Below, in pieces: positions 10,146 through 22,675 of a stretch of DNA of 64,000 nucleotides. The DNA is taken from contig NC_068556.1 of NCBI RefSeq assembly GCF_022201045.2, positions 1,466,001 through 1,530,000 of the forward strand, given 5' to 3'. Both the position numbers and the translations under genes were made by a program. This DNA comes from Citrus sinensis (taxonomy: Eukaryota > Streptophyta > Magnoliopsida > Sapindales > Rutaceae). How positions within the stretch are numbered: the first letter of the stretch is position 1; each line of letters begins with the position of its first letter. The notes under the pieces were generated by a model. The model was not told the DNA's origin. It did not search any database and was given only the letters and a program-made list of their open reading frames with translations.

Positions 10146-13100
10146 ATGTCTAAGCTCAATAAAGACCTTGTTTTCTTAATCTTACAGTTCCTTAATGAGG
10201 AAGGTTTTACAGAAAGTGCTCACATGTACATCTCTCTCTCTCTTTCTCTATCTGGCCCTCTCAACTTGATTATATCAGATTTAATCATTCATTTAGTTGA
10301 TTATGCATAGGCTTGAGCGTGAAAGCAGATTTTACTTTGACATGAAGTTTTTTGAGGACATGATACTTGATGGGAAATGGGAAGATGTTGAGCAGTATCT
10401 TTCTAGTTTCACAAAGGTAGATGATAATAGGTACTCAACTAAGATCTACTTTGAGATCAGGAAGCAGAATTTCTTTGAGGCATTGGACGGGTAAATTTAG
10501 TCTGCTTTGTATTTCTTTTTCACTTTTATAGATCTCAAATTATCATTCTTGTGCAGAATTTTGTTGCTAGCCTTGTTTTTTTCTCTTTTAAGTAATGTTT
10601 GGTTATTTTACAGCCATGACATTGCAAAGGCTTTAAATATCCTGAAGAAGGATTTAAAAGATTTTGCTCCTGGTAATGAAGAGCTGTTTAAAGAACTGGC
10701 TCAGCTTTTGACATTGGATGATATAAGGTATCAAGTTTATACCGGTTTCTTAATTTCAGAAATATATAAGGTATCAATTTTATAGCTGTTCCTTAATTCA
10801 ATTTTGTAACCGTACAACATAAGATGAGCTCTCTCTTGTGTGTTTGAAAGGGACCATGAGTTGCTCTCAAAGTACTACGGAGATGCATTGTCTGCAAGGA
10901 AAAATATGATGCTTGAACTCAAACAAATAATTGAGGCAAATCCCATTTTACAGGGCAAATTGAAATTTCCTAGCATTAAAAGACAAAGGCTCCGACGTCT
11001 CATTAACCAAAGGTAATAACTTCAGTTTTTTGTCTTCAGACTCCACATCTGATGTCACATATTTTGCTTGGATGAAAACTTGATTTGTGCTAAATGTTCC
11101 ACTTTACGGACATGATTCTGTTAAATTATATGCTGTAGCTTCGGCATCTTGGATGGTTTTCATTAATTTCAGACATACAAGTCAGACATTAAGAGAGAAC
11201 TGAATTAATCTTGTGTGACAGCCTGAACTGGCAGCATGTGCATTGCGCAAATCCTCAGCCAAATCCTGATATAAACACCCTTTTTGTGGACCATGTTTGT
11301 CAACTGCAAGAAACTGATTTCTCAGGCCAGTCAAGTGAGAGTAATGCACTGGTAAGCTTAACTATTGGTTCTGCTACAGCTCTTGTCCAAACATGTTAAT
11401 TCTGTATTTTTTAGACCTGTTTGACATTTTTTTTTCCATTTTTTCATTGTCAGCCTCCTCAAACCACACAATCCCCTAGCAGTTGGAATTTTAGTTCATC
11501 TATGCTAACTGATTCTGCTGTTTCCTTTGTCGCTTTGTCTCTTAGTGATCCAACAAACAAAGGTGGTGGTGTTATTGTTATTTTTATTTTGTTCAAGGTC
11601 TATGGTTTAAGCTCATCTTTTGCAATCATTTTTTATCTTAGTAGCCGTAACTATGGATCGCCCAGAGGATTCTGATATTTTGTCTGAGAAAAGCCCTGTC
11701 AGGATTTTGAATGAGGTAAAGCAAGGTTAAATTTTGCTGCATCATCCCAAAATTAAGAGATTTATTTATTTTTTGGTAGCCATGATTATTCACTTGTTTG
11801 TGTAGCAAGCATCAACAGTTACATATCCTGGTGTAAGTCTCAAAAACATTCCTGATTACTCACCTAAGAGCTCCTTGAAGAAGGAAATGTTTCAGTCTTT
11901 TGGAGAAACCAGCGTCTCTGATTTTCCCAAGACAGTTGCACAGACACTGATTGAGGGATCATCATCTCCAATGAGCATGGATTTTCATCCTGTTCAGCAT
12001 ACTCTTCTTCTAGGTTCCCCATACAAAATTTGTTTAGTACTTCTCAATTTATGGTGTGATTATTCAACATTTCTTTCTTAACTTGTTCGCTCAACAATGT
12101 TGCTGGTGTAATCCTTAGTTGGAACCAATGTGGGGGACACAGGATTGTGGGATGTTAATTCTGGCCAAAAGTTGTTTATCAGAAATTTTAAGGTTTGGGA
12201 TATTGGAGCATGCTCGATGTTGTTCAAGGTCTGTCTCCTCCTCACCAAAACCACGTAACATCTAGCTAAGAATGGTGTTGAATTCTTGAAATCTTAATCA
12301 ATTGTAAATATATGCAGACTGCTCTGGTTAGAGATCCAGGTGTTTCTGTTAATCGCGTCGTTTGGAGTCCAGATGGTTCTTTATTAGGCAAGTACAAAAA
12401 ATTGGGATCAGTTGAGTGGAAAATGTAGCTAGTAATTTGATTGGATTTTTATGTTCTTCTTGTGAACAGGGGTAGCATATTCAAAACATATTGTCCAGTT
12501 ATATGCTTACCATGGTGGTAGTGATGCTAGGCAGCAACTGGAGGTAGCTTTAATGCCCAAACTATCAGTAGTACCATTTTTTACTTTGCTATTGAACTGC
12601 AAATTTTGATTTTTTTTCTTCCTTCTATTTAGATTGATGCGCACGTTGGTAACGTCAATGATCTTGCATTCTCGGCCCCTTGTAAGCAAATTTCGGTTAT
12701 AACATGTGGAGATGACAAGACAATTAAGGTTATGCTCTCTCCACAACTACCAGGGGTTCTGCAATTTTCTTTAGTGTCTGACCATTCTGTTTGCCTTTGG
12801 GTTACTCATTTCTCTGTCTAGTAATAATATATCACTCCAAGGTTTGCTCTTACTTTTCTTTATTTCTTACTTAAAGAAAAGGAGACAATTAAGGTTGCTT
12901 TTACCTTTGACATTGGATAATAATTTTTGAAGTCATAGAGAAAGTGACATTGTGTTTACTCTTTGATTGTGTTAAAGGTGTGGGATGCAGTTACTGGTTC
13001 CAGAACATATAGCTTTGAAGGTCATGGTGCTCCTGTTTATTCTCTCTGCCCTCATGCTAAGGAAAACATTCATGTACGGGCATCTCTTGATTATACTCAT

Positions 13101-16100
13101 TACTGATTGTGGTGATGTTCATGATTCTGGGAATTTTTATATTTAATGTAACGTAAGTTCATGTATCGTTTTGTGTCATAGTTTATCTTCTCAATATCCG
13201 TGGATGGCAAGATAAAAGCATGGTTGTATGACAGTTTAGGAGCTAGGGTTGATTATGATGCTCCTGGTCTTGGCTGCACGAGGATGGCTTACAGTGCTAA
13301 TGGCCGAAGGTTTTTTATTGCTTGGACTGGGCTTTCATACTTTGATCTTTGATCTTTTGTATATTTTGTATGTGATTAGAATCTATACCTAAAAACTTTT
13401 TTCAGGCTCTTTTCATGTGGGACTTCTAAAGAAGGAGAGTCATTTCTTGTTGAATGGAATGAAAGTGAAGGTGCTATAAAGAGAACCTACCAAGGGTTGC
13501 AGTTGCAGCATAATTCTGTGTCTGTAGTGCATTTTGATACAGCCAAGGACCAGATTTTGGCTGCTGGAGATGATCATGTCATTAAAATTTGGGATATGAA
13601 CAAGGTTCAGCTCTTGACAACCATTGATGCTGGTGGGGGATTACCAGTAAGTTGTTGTTTAGCGCACATACGTTGTTGATGAGATGAGTGTTAATTCTTC
13701 TATTCTGTGGTTCAACAAGGAATTTTAATTGAGTTTTAGTTCATAAGTATAAAATGGTGCCTTAAATTGCATTTCTAATCTTTTCGGTCTCAAAGGAAAA
13801 CCCACGCATTTGCTTCAACAAGAATGGAACACTGTTGGCTGTCATTGCAAATGAAAACAGAATAAAGATATTGGAAACGCCTGAAAGTAATTCTGTTGAT
13901 GCTGCTGGAGTTCTTTCTGATAATTTGAGGAAGGTTAGCATATTAAGCATTCTCTTGTTGTTTTCCATTGAATATTCATCCATTCTGATACATTTTATAT
14001 CATGCAGCTTTCAGTCAATCCTATTTCAACTGTAACTGGTGCTGGAATTGCCAATGGAAGTGTTTCAGTGGTGAGTCAGTTCAGCAGTTTTCTGAGTCAT
14101 GTTTCTATTTCACCTGTCACATTGCAAGAGTTCAGTTGGAACTCAAGTCTTTCCATCTTTTGCAAACCTGAGTAAGACTTATGTCTTAGAGATACTAGTT
14201 CTGAAGTTATTCATTATAACATTGGCTGCTGTAGAATGAGGATCCAAAGGATGTGAAACCAGAAATTTCTGTTGAAGCTGAAAACAAATCAGAGGTTGAG
14301 AAGCCCTTATTTGCAAGACCTTCAGAGTGCCAGTCGTTGCTGCTCCCCTCTAAAGTTAAAGCAAACAAGGTTATGTAGCTTCAATTTTCATATATTGTCT
14401 TTGATTTTTATAATATCTTCTGGTGTGGTATATTTATCAGGCTTTATAAATCTGCATTTTAACAGAGCCACTTACAATGTGATAGAATGGTGCAATACAA
14501 GCTGAATGCTATACATGCTAGTAAATAAGAACTGAGTAAATGACATATTAGAAATTTTCTTTTGCAACTGTTGTACGCTTCCTTGAAGTTTTTGTAGATT
14601 GAGTTTCCTGTTGCTTGCTAGTATACAAATACACTTGTCACTGTTCTAATCACAGAGATTCTTTATAGTTGATTCAACTGTTCTATGTTCCTCTAATCAG
14701 CTATCCATGAGTAGAACCTTATTTCTAGTTAACTTTTCTTCCGAACTTCTAAATTTGTAAAGAATGATTACATTATCAAACCCACAAATGTCAGAGGAAC
14801 TTTAAGTAGCAAAGGCTCAAGGATACAAAACCACCTAAAACATATCAATAATTGGGTTTCAAGTTGAAGGAAATGAAATAAAAGTTTCTCATAGTTTTCC
14901 TTCTTGCAACTGCAGATATCAAGACTAACCTACAACAATGGAGGTCAAGCCATTTTTGCATTAGCATCAAATGGCGTTCATCTAATGTGGAGATGGCCAA
15001 GGAATGACCTGACTTTGAGCACTGAGGTGAAAAGGAGTCGATCAATAGTTGTTCCTTTTATCATTTTGAATTTCATATGGTTCGTATTATCGTCAGCATG
15101 ATATGTTAATTATAGGCAACTACCAAGGTTCCTCCTCGCTTGTATCAACCAAGGCACGGCCCACAGTTTATGGTGAATGACACTACAGATAGCAATTCTC
15201 AAGAGGCTGTGCCTTGTTTTGCTTTGTCCAAGAATGATGCGTATCTCTTTTCAGCTTCGGGAGGGGTGATTTCCCTGTACATTGTGATGACATTTAAGGT
15301 AAGCTCAAGAAATATGTGAATTACAACCACTGTTCAAAATTTTGTAATGTTGAATCATACCTGGTTAACTTCGGATGATTTTCTTTATCCACGATCGAAT
15401 AATCATGCCAAGCTATTATCATAATCTGAACTTTCTTTTTCTTAGTGAACGACAACCACCGTTCAAAATTTTGTTATGTCCAATCACACACTATTAACCA
15501 TGGATGATTTTCTTTATCTACGATCGAATAATCATGCCAAACTATTATCACAATCTCAGTTTTCTTTTTCTAAGTATGAATAAGATAAAAACATGTGTTT
15601 GCTTTGAAGTTGAAAACTTGCATTACTACTATCATGCAAGATAATTCTTGATTTCTCTTTCCTTCCATAGCTTGTAAAAATGCTTGAAGCAGGTGGTTTG
15701 CTTACTTTCCACTTGTCTGTTTCAGTGAAATAGAAAATCTTATATTCTAGTACCCTGAGAAAATCTAAAATCCAAAATCAAGGTTCTTCTGTGTCATTGT
15801 TTACAATTACGTTTGGATCCAACTGACTGTTCTCCAACTTCGGTGGCTGTGCATAGACAATTTTGACCATTATGCCTCCATCACCAACAGCAACAAGTCT
15901 TGCATTCAACCCCCATGACAACAATGTAATTGCCATTGGCATGGACGATTCCACAATTCTAATATATAATGCCCGGTCTTCTGAGGTATCTCTTCCCCCT
16001 AAATTTTGCACACTTCAAGCCTACATTTCGAGAATCGTAGTTAATGTTTCTCATTAAATTTACTGACGCAGGTCATAAGCAAGCTTGAGGGGCATTCTAA

Positions 16101-17100
16101 AAGAGTCACTGGCCTTGTCTTCTCTGATGCTCTGAATATACTTGTTTCTTCTGGAGGTGATGCTCAGGTTAGTGTTCGATATTCCCTAGCATGCATACAC
16201 TCGACGGCAATTAGACATCATATGCATGACATTTTTTGTATATCCATTGGTGATTGAAAGTTTCATTACCACTCATGTTTTCATTTTCTTCTGCAGATTT
16301 TTGTGTGGGATGTTGATGGATGGGGAATACAGACGTGCAGATCCTTGCAGACTCCTGATGGGGTGATGACACTAGCACCATCTGAAACACACATCCAGTT
16401 TCATAAGGACCAGACACGCTTCCTTCTTGTACATGAAACTCATCTAGCAATATATGAAGCGGAGGAACTAACTTGTCTGAAGCAGGTTTGTTGTGCACTT
16501 CTTCTCTATGTTGTTTTTGTATGAGTGGGAATGGTCTTGGTTGCAGGCTCTTTCATGCTCATAACTAGAAACATGTTCTGTTTTCTGCTCACAGTGGTTT
16601 CCAATAAGTTCTGTTCCTATCTCCCAAGCAACATTCTCATGCGATTGTCGGATGGTGTTCACCAGCTTTGTGGATGGAACATTGTCCATACATGAAGCTT
16701 CAAATCTTGAAGTACAGTGCCGGATATTATCCACTGCATACCTTCGTCCTACTACTAGGTACTCGCTTTGTGCAGTAAAATTGATTGTATTGTCTGATTA
16801 TTATTCCATTTGAAAATACATTTCTGCAATATTGGATCATTCAATTGATCCTATATGTTGGTGTTTAGCCATGACAAAATCTTGTGTTTCTGTTACTGCA
16901 GCTGTCTCCATGTATACCCGCATGCAATAGCTGCACATCCACTGAAACCAACTCAGTTTGCAGTGGGACTAACGAATGGAGAAGTCTACGTCATTGAACC
17001 TAATGAACCTGGTGATACATGGGCCGTGCTGCCACCAGATGAAATTGTCGGTGATCAACCTACCTCTACATCTGAAGGTGACAGGGCTATGGATGGTTGA
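10146..17100 (+). CDS. TOPLESS-related transcriptional co-repressor, divergent member, full length
   Basis: Co-repressors of this family are recruited by EAR-motif proteins (Aux/IAA, JAZ/NINJA, WUS and others) and silence target genes through histone deacetylases. Twenty-five coding exons join to 1092 codons: 10146-10225, 10311-10490, 10614-10727, 10851-11012, 11222-11351, 11454-11562, 11642-11715, 11806-12013, 12119-12228, 12318-12387, 12470-12543, 12633-12728, 12978-13073, 13182-13309, 13406-13646, 13796-13933, 14008-14070, 14235-14369, 14916-15026, 15116-15298, 15857-15985, 16072-16167, 16297-16485, 16595-16758, 16902-17100. LisH spans about residues 1-36 (MSKLNKDLVFLILQFL), CTLH follows to about 95, then the SLNWQH segment, a linker, and two WD40 propellers (for example HGAPVYSLCPH, LEGHSKRVTGL). 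EAR-groove residues matching TPL R67, Y68, K71 and F74 are kept. The linker is serine-rich and lacks the long proline-rich stretch of TPL (1131 aa). Which numbered TPR it matches is uncertain. One intron has a GC donor (12388). Confidence 0.93.
15317..15575. repeat. tandem duplication of about 130 bp within an intron
   Basis: Two similar copies start at about 15318 and 15448. Both contain ACAACCAC(T/C)GTTCAAAATT and GATCGAATAATCATGCCAA, with scattered substitutions. They lie in the intron between the exons ending at 15298 and starting at 15857, which makes that intron unusually long for this gene. Confidence 0.85.
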
Positions 17101-17847
17101 ATACCAAAGCAATAAACTAGGCTTGAGCCGCGTATGTGTATAAAGTGAATGCTAAAGGCATAGACCTAAACTTAACTGGTGAGTATGATCCCCCAATAAA
17201 AAAAAACAGAATACTGCAGTATTCAATATTTTGATGTGATATGTATATTTTTTTATTTGGAATGTGTCTGCGTTGCCTTCCATTTCTTTTGGCCGTCACT
17301 GAAATAGTATAAACTAAAATATGAAGATGCTGATAATTATTCTAATATGCTTATGCTGATTCTGGGTACAAGTGTTTTGTGTTGGCAAGTTGCTCCATAA
17401 AGTAGTCAATTCAATACAACGTCCTGTCTTTCGCCATTGTCTCATTTTGTAAATTCAAGGGAAGCAAGAAGAAAATAAAAGGAGAAAAAAAAAAGTGATT
17501 ATTAATCCCGGTTGGAAGTTATGAGGTAACTTAAATTAACCACCAAACTGTAAGTAGTGACTCAAATGGAAAATCAATTAAACTACTTTTTGAGTATCTG
17601 ATAACATCTCCAGGTTTAATATAAAATCATATCATAATATAATTTAGACGGTGTCCATTCTTGTTGGAACAAACTTACATATTAATAAGGCAAACACTAT
17701 CTTATAATCAATATATGGTACATCCCTCACTCATAAACAGTATATAAATAGGTTTCTCTCAGTGTTCATGTGACATTAATTATAAAGTAGTGGGATCCTA
17801 TTAATAAATGAATTCACCCTCCACAGTCCACACTCCCCCTGCTCAAA
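17101..17847. other. 3' flank of the TOPLESS-related gene
   Basis: 3' UTR and intergenic DNA. No further gene is seen. Poly(A) signals cannot be chosen with confidence among many AT-rich candidates. Confidence 0.5.
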
Positions 17848-18456
17848 GGGTAATTTTTAAAAACCTCCTCTGAGGTTTGAGTTTGTTGCAAGTAGATGAC
17901 GAGAATTTGTTTATTTGTAAAAAAATCCATACTGTCAGTTAACTTTAACATTGACCGTTAGTTGACTGTGCAAAGACAATATTACCCCTAACAACAGTTT
18001 GTAGACGGAAATAACTAAAAAAAAAATTAAAATTGTTGGCTATTTTACCATCTTGAAATTATTGATATTTTCTTAAAGTTCCTAGATAAAATTAAAAATT
18101 TAAAAAATCCTCTTTAAATTATTGATATTTTCTTAAAGTTCCTACAAAAAAGATAAAATTAAAAACTTGAAAATGAAATAGTTATAATCTTTATTTATGA
18201 TATTGTAAATCTTTGGAATTGACAAGGATAAAATTGTCAAAAAAATAGGATTTGTGCTTTTCGCGCCAATAATTTTAAATTTTTTTTAGTTATTTCCGTC
18301 TACAAACTGTTGTTAAGGGTAATATTATCTTTACACAGTTAACTAACGGTCAATATTAAAGCTAACTGATGGTAGGAGATTTTTTACAAATAAATAAATT
18401 CTCGCCATCTACTTACAACAAATCCAAACTTCAGGGGAGATTTTTTAAAATTACCC
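17848..18456. mobile_element. MITE with inverted-repeat arms of about 195 bp
   Basis: The left arm (17848 to about 18042) starts GGGTAATTTTTAAAAACCTC. The right arm (about 18262-18456) is its reverse complement, with high identity over nearly the whole length. Shared blocks include TTGACCGTTAGTT and AACAGTTTGTAGACGGAAAT. The core of about 220 bp is AT-rich and holds a direct repeat around TTATTGATATTTTCTTAAAG, at about 18059 and 18119. There is no transposase. The element lies about 480 bp upstream of the Phox-like start. Confidence 0.88.
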
Positions 18457-18760
18457 CCTCAAGTCATTGAAAAGGTCTCAGCAAAAGTAAAAGTGAAAAA
18501 AAAAAATGCCCTGCCCAGGTGGCCCATTAAAAAAATATAACGTGAAAAAGGGATAAACTTTCGGAGCTGGGATAAAAAATAAAAAATAAAAATTGCGATT
18601 TTTGTTATGGGCCAGAGAGGTTCCCCTCCCCGCCAGGCAGCCGACCGCCATCAACATCAGAGCGCGCGTTCTTGCACGCGCATCGCCCCGAAAGTGGTGC
18701 TTACCATTTCGCTCGAATCGTTGACCAAAATTTGAGAAGACCGAAAAACGAAACCCTAGA

Positions 18761-18796
18761 ATGCGCAGCAAACCAGAAATGTCTGTCTGTCCTTGA
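18761..18796 (+). promoter_or_regulatory. possible uORF in the Phox-like leader
   Basis: An 11-codon reading frame (start ATGCGC, stop TGA) lies about 140 bp before the main ATG, with a second in-frame ATG inside it. It matters only if the transcript starts upstream of it. A telo-box-like AAACCCTA lies just before, at about 18751. Confidence 0.3.
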
Positions 18797-18936
18797 CATT
18801 TCTCCTCTGTTACAGAATCCCATTTCACATTCTCTCTCCTTAATCCTCTCGCAGAATAAAAGTAATTTTTTTGTGTTTTTTTTTAATTTTCGTTGAGAAT
18901 CAAAATTAAGCGGGAGATTTGAATTAATTATCGGTC

Positions 18937-21189
18937 ATGGGAAAACCAACTGGGAAGAAGAAGAATATCCAAGGGGCCGCGGCGGGTGACACGAAAGGTA
19001 AGCAATCAATCAAAACCACATCCGATCGAGGAAGCTCAAAGGCGTTTGATGAAGACACGGCGATGTTCATAAGCATGTCGCAAGAGCTTAAAGAAGAAGG
19101 TAACAAACTTTTTCAAAAACGTGACCATGAAGGTGCTATGTTAAAGTACGAAAAAGCCCTTAAGCTATTGCCTAAGAATCACATAGATGTTGCTTATTTG
19201 AGAAGTAATATGGCTGGTTGTTATATGCAAATGGGGCTTGGCGAATTCCCGCGAGCAATTAATGAGTGCAATTTGGCTTTAGAAGTGTCTTCTAAATATA
19301 GCAAAGCTTTGTTGAAGAGAGCTCAATGTTATAAAGCTTTGAATCGATTGGATTTTGCATTTAGGGATGTTAATAATGTGTTGAGCATGGAACCAAATAA
19401 TTCATCAGCTTTAGAGGTTTTAGAGAGTGTGAAACAGAGTATGATTGAGAAGGGGATTGATATTGATGAAAAAATGAAAGAATTTGGTTTGGATAGTAGT
19501 GGCGAGGCACATGGTGCGCTGCGTTTTCGGAAACTGGTGAAAGAGAAAGTTAAAAAGAAGAAAAAGAATGGTAAAGAGGAAGAGAAGAAAGCAGAAGATG
19601 AGGTTGTTCTGGAGGAGAACGTGAGTGATGTTAAGGATAAAGAAGTGGTTACTAAGATTGTTGAGGAAGAGAAAGAGGTTACAGACGTTGTTAATGAGGA
19701 AGAAAAAGTGGTTACAAAGACAGTGAAGTTGGTGTTTGGGGACGACATAAGGTGGGCACAGTTGCCAGTCAATTGTAGTATTAGGCTGGTGAGGGATATT
19801 GTTCGGGATAGGTTTCCAAGCTTAAAGGGTGTTCTTGTGAAGTATAAGGATCAGGAGGGTGATTTGGTTACAATCACTACAACAGACGAGCTGAGGTTTG
19901 TTGAAATGCTGTTCAATTCACAGAGCTTCCTTAGATTGTATATTGCTGAAGTTAGTCCTGATCAGGAACCAGCTTATGATGGAATTGGCAGTCAGGATGA
20001 GAAGCATAAGCTTGAAGAGGAACCGAGGAATATTGTTGAGAATGGAAAGGTGGGGAAAGTTGTAGAAATTGAACCGCAACCAACCTGTATTGAAGATTGG
20101 ATCATTGAGTTTGCCCAATTGTTTAAAAATCATGTGGGATTTGATTCTGATTCCTTCTTAAATCTTCATGAACTTGGGATGAAGTTATACTCTGAGGCAA
20201 TGGAGGATACAGTAACTAGTGAAGAAGCCCAGGAACTTTTTGAAATGGCTGCAGATAACTTCCAAGAGATGGCGGCTCTGGCAGTGTTCAACTGGGGAAA
20301 TATTCACTTGTCCAGGGCGAGGAAGCGAATCTTCTTCCCAGAAGATGGTTTGCGAGAATCCATTCTTGCCCAGGTTACGGTTGCGCATGAGTGGGCTAAG
20401 AAAGAGTATGCTATGGCAGGAATGAGATATCAAGAAGCCCTGAAGATCAAACAAGATTTCTATGAAGGTCTTCTTGCACTTGGGCAACAACAGTTCGAGC
20501 AAGCAAAGCTTTGTTGGTACTATGCAATTGGGAACAAGATTGATTTAGAGAGCGGGCCTGCTGAGGAGGTCCTGGAGCTTTATAACAAAGCCGAGGATAG
20601 CATGGAGAAGGGCGTGCAGATGTGGGAGGAGATGGAGGAGCAGCGTCTGAATGGTCTTTCCAAATATGATAAATACAAAGCTCAGTTGCAAAAAATGGGG
20701 TTAGATGGGTTGTTTAAAGACACATCTCCAGAAGAATCTGCAGAGCAGGCTGCAAACATGAGTTCACAGATATATCTCTTGTGGGGTACCTTATTGTATG
20801 AGCGGTCAGTCGTTGAGTATAAGCTAGAGCTACCTACTTGGGAGGAATGTTTGGAAGTTGCGGTTGAGAAGTTTGAACTTGCTGGGGCTTCACCGACAGA
20901 TATAGCTGTCATGATAAAGAATCATTGTTCAAATGAAACTGCACTGGAAGGTACTATAAATGTTTCTGCATACATGATGCTTATTGAAATTTTCTTAGAT
21001 TCATCCTCAAGAAATATATTTCACTATGCAAAATGTGCAGGTTTTGGCTTTAAAATTGACGAGATAGTACAGGCGTGGAATGAGATGTATGATGCTAAGA
21101 GGTGGCAGATTGGTGTTCCATCTTTCCGCCTAGAACCATTGTTCCGTCGGCGGGTTCCAAAACTTTATCATATCTTGGAGAATCTTTGA
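18937..21189 (+). CDS. Phox/CLMP1-type TPR and PB1 domain protein
   Basis: The gene is a single open exon of 750 codons. Residues 48-160 form tetratricopeptide repeats ([20 protein letters not shown] is typical of the first). A lysine/glutamate-rich linker (about 203-260) follows, then a PB1 domain (about 261-345) with the basic start [12 protein letters not shown] and the acidic OPCA-type motif [16 protein letters not shown]. The long C-terminal half has further helical TPR-like repeats. This is the architecture of Arabidopsis Phox1-4. One member, CLMP1, keeps chloroplasts spread by linking them to actin, and others have been discussed as TPR co-chaperone-like proteins. Length and absence of introns in the CDS fit. 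The start follows CGGTCATGG, and no in-frame ATG lies upstream. Which of the four Phox genes is the closest cannot be told from here. Confidence 0.92.
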   Translation: MGKPTGKKKNIQGAAAGDTKGKQSIKTTSDRGSSKAFDEDTAMFISMSQELKEEGNKLFQKRDHEGAMLKYEKALKLLPKNHIDVAYLRSNMAGCYMQMGLGEFPRAINECNLALEVSSKYSKALLKRAQCYKALNRLDFAFRDVNNVLSMEPNNSSALEVLESVKQSMIEKGIDIDEKMKEFGLDSSGEAHGALRFRKLVKEKVKKKKKNGKEEEKKAEDEVVLEENVSDVKDKEVVTKIVEEEKEVTDVVNEEEKVVTKTVKLVFGDDIRWAQLPVNCSIRLVRDIVRDRFPSLKGVLVKYKDQEGDLVTITTTDELRFVEMLFNSQSFLRLYIAEVSPDQEPAYDGIGSQDEKHKLEEEPRNIVENGKVGKVVEIEPQPTCIEDWIIEFAQLFKNHVGFDSDSFLNLHELGMKLYSEAMEDTVTSEEAQELFEMAADNFQEMAALAVFNWGNIHLSRARKRIFFPEDGLRESILAQVTVAHEWAKKEYAMAGMRYQEALKIKQDFYEGLLALGQQQFEQAKLCWYYAIGNKIDLESGPAEEVLELYNKAEDSMEKGVQMWEEMEEQRLNGLSKYDKYKAQLQKMGLDGLFKDTSPEESAEQAANMSSQIYLLWGTLLYERSVVEYKLELPTWEECLEVAVEKFELAGASPTDIAVMIKNHCSNETALEGTINVSAYMMLIEIFLDSSSRNIFHYAKCAGFGFKIDEIVQAWNEMYDAKRWQIGVPSFRLEPLFRRRVPKLYHILENL

Positions 21190-22675
21190 AATTACGTTGA
21201 TGGTTAAGGGCATTGAAGAAATACTTCTCTTTTCTTTGGTTCATATTTCAAGAGCTCGTGTTTAAAATAGGTAATTTCTATTATTACATTACCGTATTAT
21301 GTGATTTCTTGCCCAACTACTTCTGCTGCTGCTACTGTTACTATTATTATTATTTAAAAGCTTAGGTGAGCAAAATCTCTGTGCTTGAACTTCAAGGTCT
21401 TCGGATATTATTCTGGGGTTAAGGTTTTAAAAGCTTATTCTTCGTCCAAATGTGAAGCAACTGTGGAATGGATTTTTTTAGTGTTCCAACATAAATTCAT
21501 TGCATAAGCATAATTATTTTGGATCAAATTCTTGTTGGCCTTTGGCCTTTGCATGTTCTGGGGGGAACAAATTGTTGGTTGAATTGACGATAGCTTACGA
21601 CTTTGCAGGAAAAATGGCCGGCCCTAACTGTAAAGCTTGATAATACATGTATATTTGTTTCCTTTGGTTTGTATTCCTCTTCTTGAAGAAATCATGATTT
21701 TGTCGGAACGTGAATAATCAAATATATTAACAAGTTGCTTATTACTGCATTTTAGGAAATTGATTGATTTATGATTCAACATTAGCGTTATTATTTGTGT
21801 TTAGTTGCTACATGGAATGCTCTTTTGAGTTGCTCTTTCTTCCCTTTTTTTTTCCTCCTTCACTAAATTTAATTCTCTATTCACAATCACTTTCTGGTTT
21901 TGTGATTCAATTACATTTGACTCAAGTGTAATGTTTTCCAGGTGTTCGTTTTTTTCCTCTATATGGGGTATGTTTTCCAGCTCGGTGTTCGGGAGCAACG
22001 AGCGAAAGTGTCAGGTTTTGATTGAAGTGAGTTTGTGTGTTGGCTAAAAGGCCATTTACATATAATTTTTTATCCCCAATATTTTTTTTTTTTGGGGGCA
22101 AATTCTTTCATAGAGAAATTGTGGTGGTTCACAGTTTGAAGTTAGTAGGCATACATGATTTGATTTGTTCGTTATTTATGATATAGATTGTGTCGGCTTT
22201 TGCGTAGTTGTAACAATTCACTTTGTTGGGTTCTGCTTCAAGTTCTGCACGGCACGAAACAGAAACAGTGTAGTCTATTCTTTATTTAATAGTTCAATGG
22301 GACATCTTGGATTGTAAAGGCTTGGAAATTTTATTTATAGTTTGATTTGTTTTTATTTTGTAAATTGATTCGTGTTTTTTACTCGGTATTTCGCAGTTAG
22401 GCTTGAATCTGTATCTTCAACAACAAATTCAAGAATAATGCTACAAATTGCAATTGATGTAGCGTACGCATGCCTTCATACAATTTTTTATTCACTGTAT
22501 GACAGTAAGAATGTAAGATCGTAAATTAGATTATCAACCCCCTATACAGAAGAGAAATTCAACCGTTGACCTTAAGAATAAAGTGAAAAAGTGCTTAAAT
22601 TCAAATATATATATATATATAATGTACGTATGTACGTGTGTATGAAGAAAGTGTCTAACATTCAATTAAATAGTG
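21190..22675. other. intergenic DNA after the Phox-like gene
   Basis: 3' UTR and flank. A minus-strand reading frame at 21801-21998 has no recognisable motif. No gene is supported. Confidence 0.5.

Noticed and set aside
9846-10310. a 154-codon plus-strand frame
   Set aside because: Most of it is the 5' UTR intron of the TOPLESS-related gene read through into exon 1.
19329-19772. a serine-rich minus-strand reading frame
   Set aside because: It is the complement of the Lys/Glu-rich linker of the Phox-like gene.
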